A stretch of 64,000 bases of DNA from the NCBI GenBank assembly GCA_001664505.1, contig CP011806.1:1216400-1280399 (forward strand), read 5' to 3'. Source of the stretch: Acidobacteria bacterium Mor1. Lineage in GTDB: Bacteria; Acidobacteriota; Polarisedimenticolia; Polarisedimenticolales; Polarisedimenticolaceae. The notes beneath the pieces are model-generated. The model had not been told where the DNA came from and made no database searches. It was given only the letters and a program-made list of their open reading frames with translations. The position numbers and the translations under genes were made by a program. Of the stretch, positions 43,505-52,864 are shown piece by piece. Positions within the stretch are counted from its first letter, which is position 1; every line of letters begins with the position of its first letter.

Positions 43505-44050
43505 GTGAACACACCTCTGCTCTATCTCGGATTGATCCTGCTGGTCGCGGCCGAGCGGTTGCTCGAGCTCTGGATCTCCAACCGCAACGCCCGGCGGCTG
43601 CTGCTCCGCGGCGCCGTGGAAGAGGGCGCGTCCCACTACCCGGCGATGGTGCTGGTTCATACCGGCTTCCTCTTCGCCTGCCCGCTGGAAGTCTTCCTGC
43701 TCGACCGGCCGTTCATCCCGGCGCTCGGCTACCCGGCGCTGGGGGTGGTCGTGGCGACCATGGCCCTGCGCTACTGGGTCATCGCCACCCTGGGCGAACG
43801 CTGGAACACCCGGGTGATCTGCCTGCCGGCCAAACCCCTGGTGGTGGCCGGCCCCTTCCGCTTCATCAAGCATCCCAACTACGTCGCCGTGGTGTTCGAA
43901 CTACTGGCGCTGCCGTTGGTCCACTCGGCATGGATCACCGCAATCCTGTTCGGCATCGCCAACGCCTTCGTGCTGCGCACCCGCATTCGCGTGGAAGACG
44001 CCGCCCTGGCCCGCCACTCCCGTTCGGGACTGGCCGCAGGAGCGTCCTGA
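43505..44050 (+). CDS. ICMT-like membrane methyltransferase (isoprenylcysteine carboxyl methyltransferase family)
   Basis: The 181-residue protein has about five membrane helices and the family's C-terminal motif GPFRFIKHPNYVAVVFELLALPL, shared by ICMT/PEMT enzymes, then RTRIRVEDAAL. Type III PKS clusters in other bacteria often pair with such a gene, which O-methylates the lipid phenol. The start is a GTG at 43505. Its TGA overlaps the next ATG (TGATG). Confidence 0.88.
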   Translation: MNTPLLYLGLILLVAAERLLELWISNRNARRLLLRGAVEEGASHYPAMVLVHTGFLFACPLEVFLLDRPFIPALGYPALGVVVATMALRYWVIATLGERWNTRVICLPAKPLVVAGPFRFIKHPNYVAVVFELLALPLVHSAWITAILFGIANAFVLRTRIRVEDAALARHSRSGLAAGAS

Positions 44051-44334
44051 TGGGCGGGGGCGCGGCGCCGGAAGCGCTGGACCCGATGATCCTCGCGGGC
44101 ATCGAGAAGATCGCCCGGGAGCATCTGCGCTTCGAAGGCACGATTCGCGGCGACGAGCAGCTGGTCGAGGTATTGGAGCTGGACTCGCTGCGCAAGCTGA
44201 CCCTGGTGGTCGAGGTCGAAAACCACTTCAAGATCTGCCTCGACGAGGGAAGCGAGGACGAGATCGTCACCACCCGAGACCTGGTGCAGCTGATCGGGAG
44301 GAAACTTGGCCCAGACGCCGACCACGCTGATTGA
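44050..44334 (+). CDS. Acyl carrier protein
   Basis: The 94-residue protein is acidic with the 4'-phosphopantetheine site ELDSLRKL (serine in the DSL motif). The helix VVEVENHFKICLDE follows, as in stand-alone ACPs. ATG and the preceding stop overlap. It likely carries the acyl chain activated by the next gene's ligase. Confidence 0.9.
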   Translation: MGGGAAPEALDPMILAGIEKIAREHLRFEGTIRGDEQLVEVLELDSLRKLTLVVEVENHFKICLDEGSEDEIVTTRDLVQLIGRKLGPDADHAD

Positions 44335-46048
44335 GCTGCTGGAACGGGTCGCAGGCGAGGAACAAACCGGCCTGCGCTTCGTCGACCGGCGGGAGCGGGA
44401 GCGTTTCTGTTCCTGGCGGGAGATCCGCGAACGGGCCATGTCGGTGGCCGGCGGGCTGCAGCGCCTTGGAATCGGCTCCGGCGACCGGGTGGCCCTGGTC
44501 TACCCCACCGGCCCCGAGTTCTTCGACGCCTTCTTCGGCACCCTGCTGACCGGCGGCGTTCCGGTGCCACTCTACCCGCCGGTGCGGCTCGGCCGACTCG
44601 AGGAATACCACCGGCAGACCGCCGGCATGCTGCGGGCTTCGGGCGCCCGTCTGGTACTGGCCGACAACCGGGTTCGCCGCATTCTGGGCAGCACCGTCGA
44701 ACGGGCCCGGCCGGAACTCGGTTGCCGCACCCTGGAATCCCTGGACGCCGGAAGCTTCCGTCCCGTCGACGTCGACCCTGAAGACCTAGGCCTGGTGCAG
44801 TTCTCATCGGGCACCACCGTGGATCCCAAACCGGTGGCGCTGAGTCACCGGGCGTTCGTGACCCAGGCGGCGTTGATCAACAGTTTCTGGCCGGAGAACG
44901 AAGGGGTCCATCACACCGGCGTCAGCTGGTTGCCGCTCTATCACGACATGGGCCTGATCGGCTGCGTCGGACCTGCGCTGGAACGGCCCGGCGTGCTGAC
45001 CCTGCTGCCTCCCGAGGCGTTCATCGCCCGGCCGGCGCTCTGGCTGCGGGCGATCTCCCGCCACCGCGGGACGATCTCCCCCGCCCCCAACTTCGCCTAC
45101 GCGCTGTGCGTCGACCGGATTCGCGACGAAGATCTAGAAGGGGTAGATCTGAGTTGCTGGCGGGTGGCGCTCAACGGCGCCGAGACCGTCGTTCCCGGCG
45201 TGATGCGCGCCTTCGCCGAACGGTTCGCCCCCTTCGGCTTTCGCGAGTCGGCGATGACGCCGGTCTACGGCCTGTCGGAAGCGGCGCTGGCCGTGACCTT
45301 CAGCAACCTGGCGACGCCGCCGACGGTCTCCCGCTTCGATCGCGAAGCGCTGTGCCGTCGACAGGCCCAACCCGACGACTCCGGCCGGGAGCTCACCGCC
45401 GTCGGCCGCCCGCTGCCCGGCTTCGAGCTGCGGATCGAGGACGATCACGGCGCCCGGCTGGAAGCGGGGCGCATCGGGCGGGTCAAGATCGCCGGGCCGT
45501 CGCTGATGAGCGGCTACCTGGGCAAGCCGGAACTGACCGAGAAGATGTTCGACGGCACCTGGCTCGACACCGGCGACCTCGGCTTCGTCTGGGACGGAGA
45601 ACTGTTCCTGACCGGCCGGGCCAAGGACATGCTGTTGCTCCGCGGCCGCAACCACGCTCCCGACGAGGTCGAGCGGGCGGTCGACGAGGTCGAGGGAGTG
45701 CGCACCGGCTGCGCGGTGGCGGCCAGCTACCTGCCCGACGGCGCCAGCGGTGAAGAGCTGCTTGTGCTTGTCGAGGCGCGCAAGGAGGTCCCCGCCGGTT
45801 CCTACGAGGACATCGCGACCGAGTGCCGGGCCGCGGTGCTGGCCGGTGCCGGACTGGCGGCGCACCAGGTGATCGTGGTCGCTCCCGGCACCCTGCCCCG
45901 GACCTCGTCGGGCAAGCTGCGCCGTCAGGAAGCGCTGAACCGGTTCCTCGCCGGCACGTTGACTCCGCCGGAGAAGGTCACGGCGCTGCGCATCGCCAAG
46001 GAGATGGCCCGTTCGACCCTGGCCTACACCCGGGCGGGACGTTCGTGA
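44306..46048 (+). CDS. Fatty acyl-AMP ligase (FAAL)
   Basis: The 580-residue ANL enzyme begins at a TTG with GGGAGGA in front, overlapping the ACP gene by 29 bases. Motifs are LVQFSSGTTVDPKPVALSH (P-loop-like), WLPLYHDMGLIG (typical of FAAL), VYGLSEAALAVTFS, and TGDLGFVWDGELFLTGRAKDM near the C-terminal hinge. FAALs adenylate fatty acids and pass them to an ACP, not to CoA. Placed next to an ACP and a type III PKS, it should load the starter. Confidence 0.93.
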   Translation: MAQTPTTLIELLERVAGEEQTGLRFVDRRERERFCSWREIRERAMSVAGGLQRLGIGSGDRVALVYPTGPEFFDAFFGTLLTGGVPVPLYPPVRLGRLEEYHRQTAGMLRASGARLVLADNRVRRILGSTVERARPELGCRTLESLDAGSFRPVDVDPEDLGLVQFSSGTTVDPKPVALSHRAFVTQAALINSFWPENEGVHHTGVSWLPLYHDMGLIGCVGPALERPGVLTLLPPEAFIARPALWLRAISRHRGTISPAPNFAYALCVDRIRDEDLEGVDLSCWRVALNGAETVVPGVMRAFAERFAPFGFRESAMTPVYGLSEAALAVTFSNLATPPTVSRFDREALCRRQAQPDDSGRELTAVGRPLPGFELRIEDDHGARLEAGRIGRVKIAGPSLMSGYLGKPELTEKMFDGTWLDTGDLGFVWDGELFLTGRAKDMLLLRGRNHAPDEVERAVDEVEGVRTGCAVAASYLPDGASGEELLVLVEARKEVPAGSYEDIATECRAAVLAGAGLAAHQVIVVAPGTLPRTSSGKLRRQEALNRFLAGTLTPPEKVTALRIAKEMARSTLAYTRAGRS

Positions 46049-47193
46049 AGACTCGCGAGCTGCTGGTCGTCGGCGGAGGCCCCGCGGGGCTGGCCGTGGC
46101 GATCCGCGCTCGACAGCGGGACGTTTCCGTCACCGTGATCGATGCCCGCAAGCCTCCCATCGACAAGGCCTGCGGCGAGGGGTTGATGCCCGACGGTGTG
46201 GCGCTCTTGCAGGAACTGGGAGTGGAGTTGACGGCAGGAGATCGGCGTGACTTCGTCGGCATCCGCTATCTCGACGGCGCGACCCGGGCCGAGGCCCGCT
46301 TTCCCACCCGGCCCGGATGGGGCGTGCGGCGCCGGACGCTGCACCAGGCGATGGTGCGCCGGGCGGAAGACTGTGGGGTCGATCTGCGCTGGGGGGTCAC
46401 CGCGACCGGATACCGGGATGGGGTCGTGGAGACCCGGGAGGGTTCCTTCGAGGCGCGCTACGTGGTTGCCGCCGACGGCCTGCGTTCGCCGATGCGACGA
46501 CTCGCCGGGCTCGAGGGTGCGCCGGCCAAGCGCCGACGGTTCGGCCACCGGCGTCACTACCGGATCGCTCCCTGGAGCGAACATGTCGAGGTCTACTGGC
46601 AGGAGGGCTGCGAGGCCTACGTCACTCCGGTGGCCGAGGACCAGGTCGGGATCGCTGTGCTCTCCGACGACCCGGGCCGGGCCGAGGGATCCTGGCTCGA
46701 TCTGTTCCCTGCGCTTGCCGAACGGGTCGCGGGAGCGGAGTGCGTTTCCAGGAACCGGGGCGCCGGCCCGTTGCGCCAGCGCGCAAGCCGGGTCTGCAGC
46801 GGCCGCCTGGCCCTCGTCGGCGACGCCGGCGGCTATCTCGACGCGATCACCGGCGAAGGGCTCTCGGTTGCCTTCCATCAGGCCTTCGCGGTGGTGGATG
46901 CCATCGAGGCGAACGACCTGCCGCGCTACGCCCGGGAGCACCGCCGCATTCTTCGCCTGCCCGACGCTATGACCGGTCTGCTATTGGCCATCGAACGCCG
47001 CCCCCGGCTTCGGCGCCGGGTTGTGGCGGCCCTCGCCGCCGAGCCCGACGTTTTCGCGCGCTTCCTTGCGGTGCACGCCCGGGAGGCAGCTCCGATGTCG
47101 ATCGGCGCCGGCGGACTCGCCCGGTTGCTTCGACGGGTGATCGCGGGCACTCCGGCGTCCGGATCCCGCTCGGTTGCGCGGCCGGTTGCGTGA
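46045..47193 (+). CDS. FAD-dependent oxidoreductase (geranylgeranyl reductase/halogenase-like)
   Basis: The 382-residue flavoprotein has the dinucleotide motif VVGGGPAGLAVAIRARQ, CGEGLMPDGV (the substrate side), VVAADGLRSPMRR, and GDAGGYLDAITGEGLSVAFH (second FAD motif). The GTG at 46045 overlaps the ligase stop. It may reduce or hydroxylate the polyketide product, by analogy with flavin monooxygenases that tailor alkylresorcinols. It is the last gene of the operon. Confidence 0.88.
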   Translation: MKTRELLVVGGGPAGLAVAIRARQRDVSVTVIDARKPPIDKACGEGLMPDGVALLQELGVELTAGDRRDFVGIRYLDGATRAEARFPTRPGWGVRRRTLHQAMVRRAEDCGVDLRWGVTATGYRDGVVETREGSFEARYVVAADGLRSPMRRLAGLEGAPAKRRRFGHRRHYRIAPWSEHVEVYWQEGCEAYVTPVAEDQVGIAVLSDDPGRAEGSWLDLFPALAERVAGAECVSRNRGAGPLRQRASRVCSGRLALVGDAGGYLDAITGEGLSVAFHQAFAVVDAIEANDLPRYAREHRRILRLPDAMTGLLLAIERRPRLRRRVVAALAAEPDVFARFLAVHAREAAPMSIGAGGLARLLRRVIAGTPASGSRSVARPVA

Positions 47194-47215
47194 TAGGCTT
47201 CGCGATCTTGTCTGA

Positions 47216-47256
47216 GGAAGCGCATGGCGACCGGTGTCCCCCGCGGTCTTCAAAAC
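47216..47256 (+). repeat. attachment remnant: 5' half of tRNA-Sec (41 bp)
   Basis: It matches 59449-59489, the first 41 bases of tRNA-Sec, with one mismatch (C for G at base 13). The mismatch breaks a D-stem pair. It ends in the anticodon loop and continues into island sequence. This is the displaced original 5' half or an old attachment copy. Confidence 0.9.
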
Positions 47257-47445
47257 GCAGCCAGCGAAAGCGTCAGGATTGCGCAAGCCTTTTCATGAGA
47301 GCGCTTTAGTCCCTCATGCCGCCCACCGGCTTTCGCCACACTTCGTCAGGAAACGTCTTGACTGCGCCTCACCCTGCGCTCACGGTGCGAGCAGCGATCA
47401 TTCGAACCTGGCGGGCGCCTGACTACCTCACGTTCCCGCCGGATC

Positions 47446-48732
47446 CTACACATGACGGCAAGCGGAAATGGTGAGACCCCTCGGCAGCCGGGTCCGCTCG
47501 GGATCTCCGCATGCCTCATCGAGCTGTCCCTGTTCCACTATTGCATTCGTTAGGTTCGCGCCGCTGAGCGTCGCGCCGCTCAGCATCGCCTTGGTCAAGT
47601 CCGCGCCGATTAGTGTCGCGCTGTGCAGCTGCGCCCGGCTCAGGTCCGCGCCCACGAGGTCCGTGTAGCGCAGGTCCGCGCCAATAAGGCTCGCGCCACT
47701 CAGGTCCGCGCCCATAAGGCTCGCGCCACTCAGGTTCGCCGCCTCGCTCGGCGTAGGTCCTCCTAGGAACGCACCCCCAAGTTTTGCCCTGCGCAGATCC
47801 GAATCGAGTAGCTTCGCCGATCTCAAGTCCGCAAGGGCTAGATTTGCCCGGCCCAGGTCCGCCCCAACCAGATCTGCCCCGCGCAGGTCCGCCCCCCTCA
47901 GGTCCGCGTCGGTCAGGTTCGCCTTGCTCAGGCTTGCTCCGCCCAGGTCGGCACCACTGAAATCTGCACGAACCAGGCCCGCTTCGATCAACCGCGCTTG
48001 GCTCATGTTCACACCGCTCGACCGAAGATCGTAGAGAGTCTCGGAGGACAAGTCGATTCCCCCGAAATCCATGCCGACTGGCAGTTCCGCCCGGATAGAC
48101 CAGAGTGTCCAAAACAACTGCTCCCGCTCAGGCGCGGTAGCGAGTTCGCTCAGTTCGCCATTGACCTGAACGTATCGGTGTGGCCGGAGGGACTTCGAGA
48201 TAGAGATGAGCTGAGCAGCCAGTGGGCCAGACAGCACAAACCACCCTTCGTTGTCCTGTCGTCCTTCCAAGTGCTCCTGCCCCACCCGCTTCAGAGCATC
48301 CAAGAGCATCGGGACTTGAGCTTGCCGGTTCGCTCCCTCAAGCAGATACGTTTGTTTCTCGATCTTCTTGTTCTGAAGTTCGACTAGCGTGTTTTGCTTC
48401 TTGATTAGCTGCCCATGCCAAAACAACAGCATCGTAGGTAAGCTCGCCAGCAAAAGGGCCAACACACCTACTCGAACGTAGCGCCTAACGATTGCGGCGA
48501 TTAGATCTCCGGTTTCCTTGCTCGAGAGCTTCCCTGCCTTGATCGACTCGACCCAATCGTGGGCGGCGACGACGAGGTTCGTTCCTAGTGTGAGTTTGAC
48601 AGCATTGCGACCAATGAAACCGAGCAGCTCGTTTCTTGTCGACAACTCCGCGCGGAGCCGTCGATTCTCCTCGGCGAGCTCGACGTTCTTGTCAGCCAGC
48701 TCCCTAAGTTGCGTATGTTGGTTTTCTTGCAA
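47446..48732 (-). CDS. Membrane-anchored pentapeptide-repeat protein with coiled coil
   Basis: From a TTG at 48732 with GGGAG upstream, the 428-residue product starts with a coiled coil (ADKNVELAEENRRLRAEL). A conserved helix block (AIVRRYVRVGVLALLLASLP, about 95-115) provides a transmembrane helix, and a second coil follows. From about 245 to 410 come pentapeptide repeats (A-D/N-L-x-x), forming a quadrilateral beta-helix. The frame is open further upstream to 48879, but the coil start and ribosome-binding site favour 48732. It is related to the protein at 56892-57920 in its N-terminal half. The function is unknown; it may scaffold TIR proteins through the repeats. Confidence 0.8.
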   Translation of the reverse strand: MQENQHTQLRELADKNVELAEENRRLRAELSTRNELLGFIGRNAVKLTLGTNLVVAAHDWVESIKAGKLSSKETGDLIAAIVRRYVRVGVLALLLASLPTMLLFWHGQLIKKQNTLVELQNKKIEKQTYLLEGANRQAQVPMLLDALKRVGQEHLEGRQDNEGWFVLSGPLAAQLISISKSLRPHRYVQVNGELSELATAPEREQLFWTLWSIRAELPVGMDFGGIDLSSETLYDLRSSGVNMSQARLIEAGLVRADFSGADLGGASLSKANLTDADLRGADLRGADLVGADLGRANLALADLRSAKLLDSDLRRAKLGGAFLGGPTPSEAANLSGASLMGADLSGASLIGADLRYTDLVGADLSRAQLHSATLIGADLTKAMLSGATLSGANLTNAIVEQGQLDEACGDPERTRLPRGLTISACRHV

Positions 48733-49526
48733 GGCATGCTCCCTTAGCAGGGGAACCGCAGGCGGCCAAGCAACTTGAAGGCTCGAGGCCCGATCAGTTG
48801 CCGACTTCACTCCGCGGCTTCGTCCACTTGAAAAGCCCCGCTTGCCAGGAGAGTGCCAGCAGCTTGAGGGCACCGTCAAGTTCGGAAGTCGGTAGGCATG
48901 CGACCGTTCGTGTGATTACCTCGGTTTCCATCCACCAAGGATGCGGATGAATGGCTCAACCGCCCATGCCGAAGAGGACCAGCTGGGTTGACGAAGCGAC
49001 CCCAAAACTGACGCTCCGACAATCTCTGAAAGGGAACCCAATTCGATCAAGGTCCGGCGACTTTGGTTGACAAAGAAGTCCCCGAACCCAATGTGCCGGC
49101 ACCCCCAGAGGTAAGGTCGTCCCCCCGATTCTCCAGACGGCTTCTCTCTCAGCCGAAACTACGCTCCGATCGCTTCCGCCTCCGTAGCGTCCGGGGATCC
49201 ATATCTCCGAGTCTCTCGACGCCTCGTTGCAGATCTGAAACGAGGCATTGAGCGCGGCACGCCGACCAGAAAGAGCAACTGAGGCAGTCGACGATATCGC
49301 CGTCGCCAGCGCTTGCTCCGACCTCGGGAGTTCTTGCGGGGAACTGAAGCACGTCCCCCCCGCCGCCAGCCTTTCGAGAACTCTATTTCTTGACTCCGTC
49401 CAGGGACGCGCAATACCATCCGCATTAGTTCCTAGGTGGGATGGCCTTCCCTCGGCCACGGTTCGGGGGAGCGCCAAGGTCGCGGTATCTCCTGGTTGTA
49501 GTGCATTTTTGTGACGGGGGGAACGC
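48733..49526. other. Divergent gap of about 790 bases, no gene seen
   Basis: It separates the minus-strand pentapeptide gene from the XRE-TPR gene. A long minus-strand frame (48956-49678) has unnatural composition and runs across the XRE start, so I reject it. The promoters of both flanking genes must lie here, but no clear -10/-35 pair was found. Confidence 0.4.
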
Positions 49527-50720
49527 TTGCCGTCAAAATCGCTACCGCATCGGCGGCAAACTGGTACCGGATTTCCGGTGGCCTCCTCGGCCAGCGTAGG
49601 CCGACTCTTCCGTAGCGCTCGTCGCCTCCAAGGAATGACACAGGAGGAAGCCGCGTCGGCAGCATCACGCGTTGGCAACGAGATCTCTCAGTCAGCCATC
49701 AGCGATATCGAACGAGGCAGGAACCTCCCATCTCTCACGGGGATGTCAGCTCTCTGCCGCGCCCTCCACATCGATCCAACTGAAGTCTTGGAGCGCCTCG
49801 AGTTCACGACTCTCTCTCGCGGCATTGAAATCGCAGATGTCGATGACGAGTTAGAGAACGCCAAATCGCTTTTTCGAAGTGGCAACTTTCGGGGCGCGCT
49901 CGCGATCTACGACTCCATCATGGACGTTCTCACAGCTAACTCAGTTGAGCGGCCAAAACTAGCTCGCGTAGAGATCAATCGGTCGACCACACTCCGACGC
50001 TGCGGGGAACTCCGTGCCGCCGACGCGTCGGCACGCCGCGCGACGGAACTCGCAGCAGGCAACTCGGCCTTGAGCGCGGAAGCTTTCATGCTCCTCGCAT
50101 CGATCAACGCCTTCGAGGGACACAGTACGCTCGCCAAGCTATTTGCCGCGCGAGCGGTTGATCTCTCAACATCGGCAAGCGATGCGGTGCGATGCCAGGC
50201 CCTGACGCAACGCGGCGCGGTTCTCGCGAGAGACGGGGCCTTCGAGCGGGCGCGCCAAGACTTTCTCTCTGCGAGACGCATCTCCGTGAAGCTGCAGAAT
50301 CATGCCACTCTGGCGAGAATCGAGGGCAATATTGGCGCCTGCTACCTCGAGACTGGGAGGCTCTCTCTAGCAGCTCGACGTTTCCGCTCAGCCATCGAAA
50401 TAGCTCACGCCCATTCCGAGCCATCGATCGTTGCGTCTTGGACGATCGAACTAGGGCGCACGAGACTCATGTCAAGAGACACGGAGGGAGCATCCCAACT
50501 CGCGCGCAGGGCCCTAGCTCTCTGCGACTCCCGCACCCAACCACTAAACGTCTTTCGCGCCGAGTGGCTGCTCCACAAGGCCAAACCAGCGGAACACCGT
50601 GCCCGTCGCAGGAGACGCCTTGACCGTCTCTACCCGCGAGTTCGTACCCACCGCTCAATACCCGCAGTCATCGAGTTCGAAGCCGAGTTCAGAGGACCAT
50701 CGGGGGTGGAAGATGCGTAG
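49527..50720 (+). CDS. XRE-type HTH regulator with C-terminal TPR domain
   Basis: The 397-residue protein begins at a TTG preceded by GGGGGGAA. An N-terminal Cro/CI-type HTH (about 24-90) has VGRLFRSARRLQGMTQEEAA and QSAISDIERGRNLPSLTG. About 250 residues of TPR-like helical pairs follow (for example NFRGALAIYDSIMDVLTA and IEGNIGACYLETGRLSLAAR). This is the layout of RRNPP-type or related regulators that sense peptides or other ligands through the TPR. It is first in a run of closely spaced genes with the TIR proteins and overlaps the secreted protein gene by 8 bases. Confidence 0.85.
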   Translation: MPSKSLPHRRQTGTGFPVASSASVGRLFRSARRLQGMTQEEAASAASRVGNEISQSAISDIERGRNLPSLTGMSALCRALHIDPTEVLERLEFTTLSRGIEIADVDDELENAKSLFRSGNFRGALAIYDSIMDVLTANSVERPKLARVEINRSTTLRRCGELRAADASARRATELAAGNSALSAEAFMLLASINAFEGHSTLAKLFAARAVDLSTSASDAVRCQALTQRGAVLARDGAFERARQDFLSARRISVKLQNHATLARIEGNIGACYLETGRLSLAARRFRSAIEIAHAHSEPSIVASWTIELGRTRLMSRDTEGASQLARRALALCDSRTQPLNVFRAEWLLHKAKPAEHRARRRRRLDRLYPRVRTHRSIPAVIEFEAEFRGPSGVEDA

Positions 50721-51534
50721 CGCCATCCTTTTCGCTCACCTATTCGTGTCATCAGCACCTTGCATGGCGGAGGTTGGGCTTCAGCAACAAAGCCGGCCGG
50801 ACGTGCTGTCTCTCGGCACCGTGGTCGAAGATCCAGACCCGATCGGCATCTGGATCCAGTACCGTGCGCACCTCCCCTCCGGAAACACCCTCAACGCCAG
50901 CGGGGACGCTCGAGGCGACGGAACGCCCCACATCGTCCACTACGGCGGCAACCCGCTTGTGGCCTGGGCTTGGAACAACGGCCCGGACCACGACATCGCC
51001 TTCTCGGAGTGGGACGGCTCCCAATGGATGGTCCACCCACAGCTATTCGTCGAAGCCGACGGCACCCTCCATGCGACCTGGTGCGAATTCGGCCCCCAGG
51101 ACCGCGTCTGGATGTCGACTCGATCGAGCACCACTCAGATCTGGTCGAACCCGACGAAGGTGACCGACGCCGGAGAATCAGGCTGCAGGCCGAGCGTGGC
51201 GGTGTTTGGCGACGACCTCTACGTTGCCTACGAACGGGATTCGACCGAGCCAGGCATGGCTCAAGACATCGTGGTGGCCAAGTCGGTGCCCGGCGGACCG
51301 TTTACGAAGGAGTTGGTGGCCTCAACGCCCCGCACCGACCGACTCGACCCGGTGCTCCATGTGCAGGGATCCTTCTTCTGGGTCGACTGGATGCAGGGGG
51401 CTGGGATGTTCGGCTGCTCGGAAGACGATTCCGGGACCTGGACCACTGCGGAGCAGATCGCCTGGACGGACGAGAGCTGCATCGGGGTAGAGAGCGTGCG
51501 CCGGGAGATTCGGCGGATGGTGGTGCTGCCCTAG
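50713..51534 (+). CDS. Secreted beta-rich protein (possible propeller/sialidase-like fold), unknown
   Basis: The start at 50713 overlaps the end of the XRE-TPR gene by 8 bases. The 273-residue protein has a signal peptide ending near CMAEV. It then repeats blocks such as HIVHYGGNPLVAWAWNNG, AFSEWDGSQWMVHP and SVAVFGDDLYVAYERD, which resemble blades of a beta-propeller. The C-terminus (RREIRRMVVLP) ends abruptly and may be truncated. A secreted product coded with an intracellular TPR sensor and TIR genes is unusual. No enzyme motif is clear. Confidence 0.65.
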   Translation: MRSAILFAHLFVSSAPCMAEVGLQQQSRPDVLSLGTVVEDPDPIGIWIQYRAHLPSGNTLNASGDARGDGTPHIVHYGGNPLVAWAWNNGPDHDIAFSEWDGSQWMVHPQLFVEADGTLHATWCEFGPQDRVWMSTRSSTTQIWSNPTKVTDAGESGCRPSVAVFGDDLYVAYERDSTEPGMAQDIVVAKSVPGGPFTKELVASTPRTDRLDPVLHVQGSFFWVDWMQGAGMFGCSEDDSGTWTTAEQIAWTDESCIGVESVRREIRRMVVLP

Positions 51535-51574
51535 GCTCAGCGTCCCAAACTTCTCATTGATTCGAATCGCAACG

Positions 51575-52840
51575 ATGGCCAACAGTTATCAAGTAGAGCT
51601 GCTGTTGAGGAGTGTCCAGGAATGGAACTCCGAGAGAAGGAGAGAGTCTTCCGAGATTGATCTGCGCGAAGCGGACCTCGGTGGGGAGAACTTGAGCGAG
51701 GCGGATCTCAGCGGGGCGGACCTCAGCGATGCGCACCTCTTCAGAGTGGACCTCACCGATGCGCAGCTCTTGCGAGCGGACTTCACCGAAGCGAACCTCA
51801 ACGAGGCGGATCTCAGCGGGGCGAACCTCAACGACGCCCATCTCGTCAGGGCGGACCTGATCGAAGCGGACCTCAGCCAGGCGGGCCTCAGCGCAGCGAA
51901 CCTCAACGACGCAGACCTCAGGGCAGCGGACCTCCGCCAAGCGGACCTCAGCGGGGCGAACCTCGGCGAAGCGGACCTCAGCGGGGCGAACCTTAGCGAG
52001 GCGGACCTTGGCGGGGCGGACCTTAGCGAAGCGGACCTCAGCGGGACGAACCTTAGCGGGGCGAATCTTCGCGGGTCGGACCTTAGCTGGACGAATCTCA
52101 GCAGGGCGAACCTCAGCGAGGCGGACCTGCGTGAGGCAGAGGCCTTAGCGACGCTCTTCTGCAACGCGGATCTATCGAGATCCGTCGGCCTCGATGAGCT
52201 CCGCCACAACGGTCCAAGTACCGTAGACCACCTCACCCTCGCCCGCTCCGGCCCTCTGCCCGAGTCCTTCCTCCGCGGAGTCGGATTCTCCGACGAGTAC
52301 ATCGCCTACATCCCAACGCTCTTCGGAGGCAACGCCATCAACCTCTACTCCTGCTTCATCTCTTACAGCAGCAGCGACCGAGACTTCGCTAAGCGCCTCC
52401 ACGACAGCCTCCAAGGTCGCGGCGTCCGTTGCTGGCTCGACGAGCATCAGATCCTCCCAGGCGAAGACATCCGCACCGAGATCGACCTTGGGATCCGCGT
52501 CTGGGACAAGGTCTTGCTCTGCTGCTCGAAGACCTCGCTCACCGAAAGCAACTGGGTGGACGATGAGATCGAGAAGGCGCTGCAGAAGGAGCAGAAGCTA
52601 CGCAAGGACACCGAAAAAAAACTCGGCGCCCTTATCCCCCTCAACCTCGACAACTACCTCTTCAGCGAGGAATACCAGAGCGGCGTCAAGAGCGAGATCA
52701 TTCGTAGAAACGCGGCCGACTTCACGCAATGGAAGAACCACGATGCGTTCGAGGCGGCGTTGGAGAAAGTGATCAAGGCGCTGCGTCTCGACGGCGGGAA
52801 ACCGCCGGCGCCGGAGCCGCGGTTGGGGAAGGAATCATAG
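51575..52840 (+). CDS. Pentapeptide-repeat TIR-domain protein
   Basis: The 421-residue protein starts MANSYQVELLLRSVQEWNSE, with a WN-x-x-R cap, followed by about 33 pentapeptide units of the A-D/N-L type (about 28-195). A linker with SGPLPESFLRGVGFSDEYI follows, then a TIR domain from about 255 (SCFISYSSSDRDFAKRL, CWLDEHQILPGEDI, SNWVDDEIEKAL). E331 in WVDDE matches the catalytic glutamate of NAD-cleaving TIRs. The tail is DGGKPPAPEPRLG. It probably hydrolyses NAD or makes a cADPR-like signal when the scaffold is engaged. The start could also be the TTG at 51557, but the ATG fits the family. Confidence 0.9.
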   Translation: MANSYQVELLLRSVQEWNSERRRESSEIDLREADLGGENLSEADLSGADLSDAHLFRVDLTDAQLLRADFTEANLNEADLSGANLNDAHLVRADLIEADLSQAGLSAANLNDADLRAADLRQADLSGANLGEADLSGANLSEADLGGADLSEADLSGTNLSGANLRGSDLSWTNLSRANLSEADLREAEALATLFCNADLSRSVGLDELRHNGPSTVDHLTLARSGPLPESFLRGVGFSDEYIAYIPTLFGGNAINLYSCFISYSSSDRDFAKRLHDSLQGRGVRCWLDEHQILPGEDIRTEIDLGIRVWDKVLLCCSKTSLTESNWVDDEIEKALQKEQKLRKDTEKKLGALIPLNLDNYLFSEEYQSGVKSEIIRRNAADFTQWKNHDAFEAALEKVIKALRLDGGKPPAPEPRLGKES

Positions 52841-52864
52841 TCTTGGCGAGGAGAGCTAGCTAAA

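Noticed and set aside
42727-44334. Long plus-strand frame of 535 codons
   Set aside because: Only its last 94 codons (the acyl carrier protein from 44050) are real. The rest overlaps the type III PKS and methyltransferase in another frame.
48956-49678. Minus-strand frame of 240 codons
   Set aside because: It crosses the start of the XRE-TPR gene, has no ribosome-binding site and its composition is that of non-coding sequence.
51660-52150. Short-period DNA repeat, possible CRISPR
   Set aside because: The period is 15 bases without spacers. It encodes pentapeptide repeats.
51589-52302. Minus-strand frames rich in A-R-S-A and A-E-V-R repeats
   Set aside because: They are mirror images of the 15-bp pentapeptide coding repeat on the plus strand.
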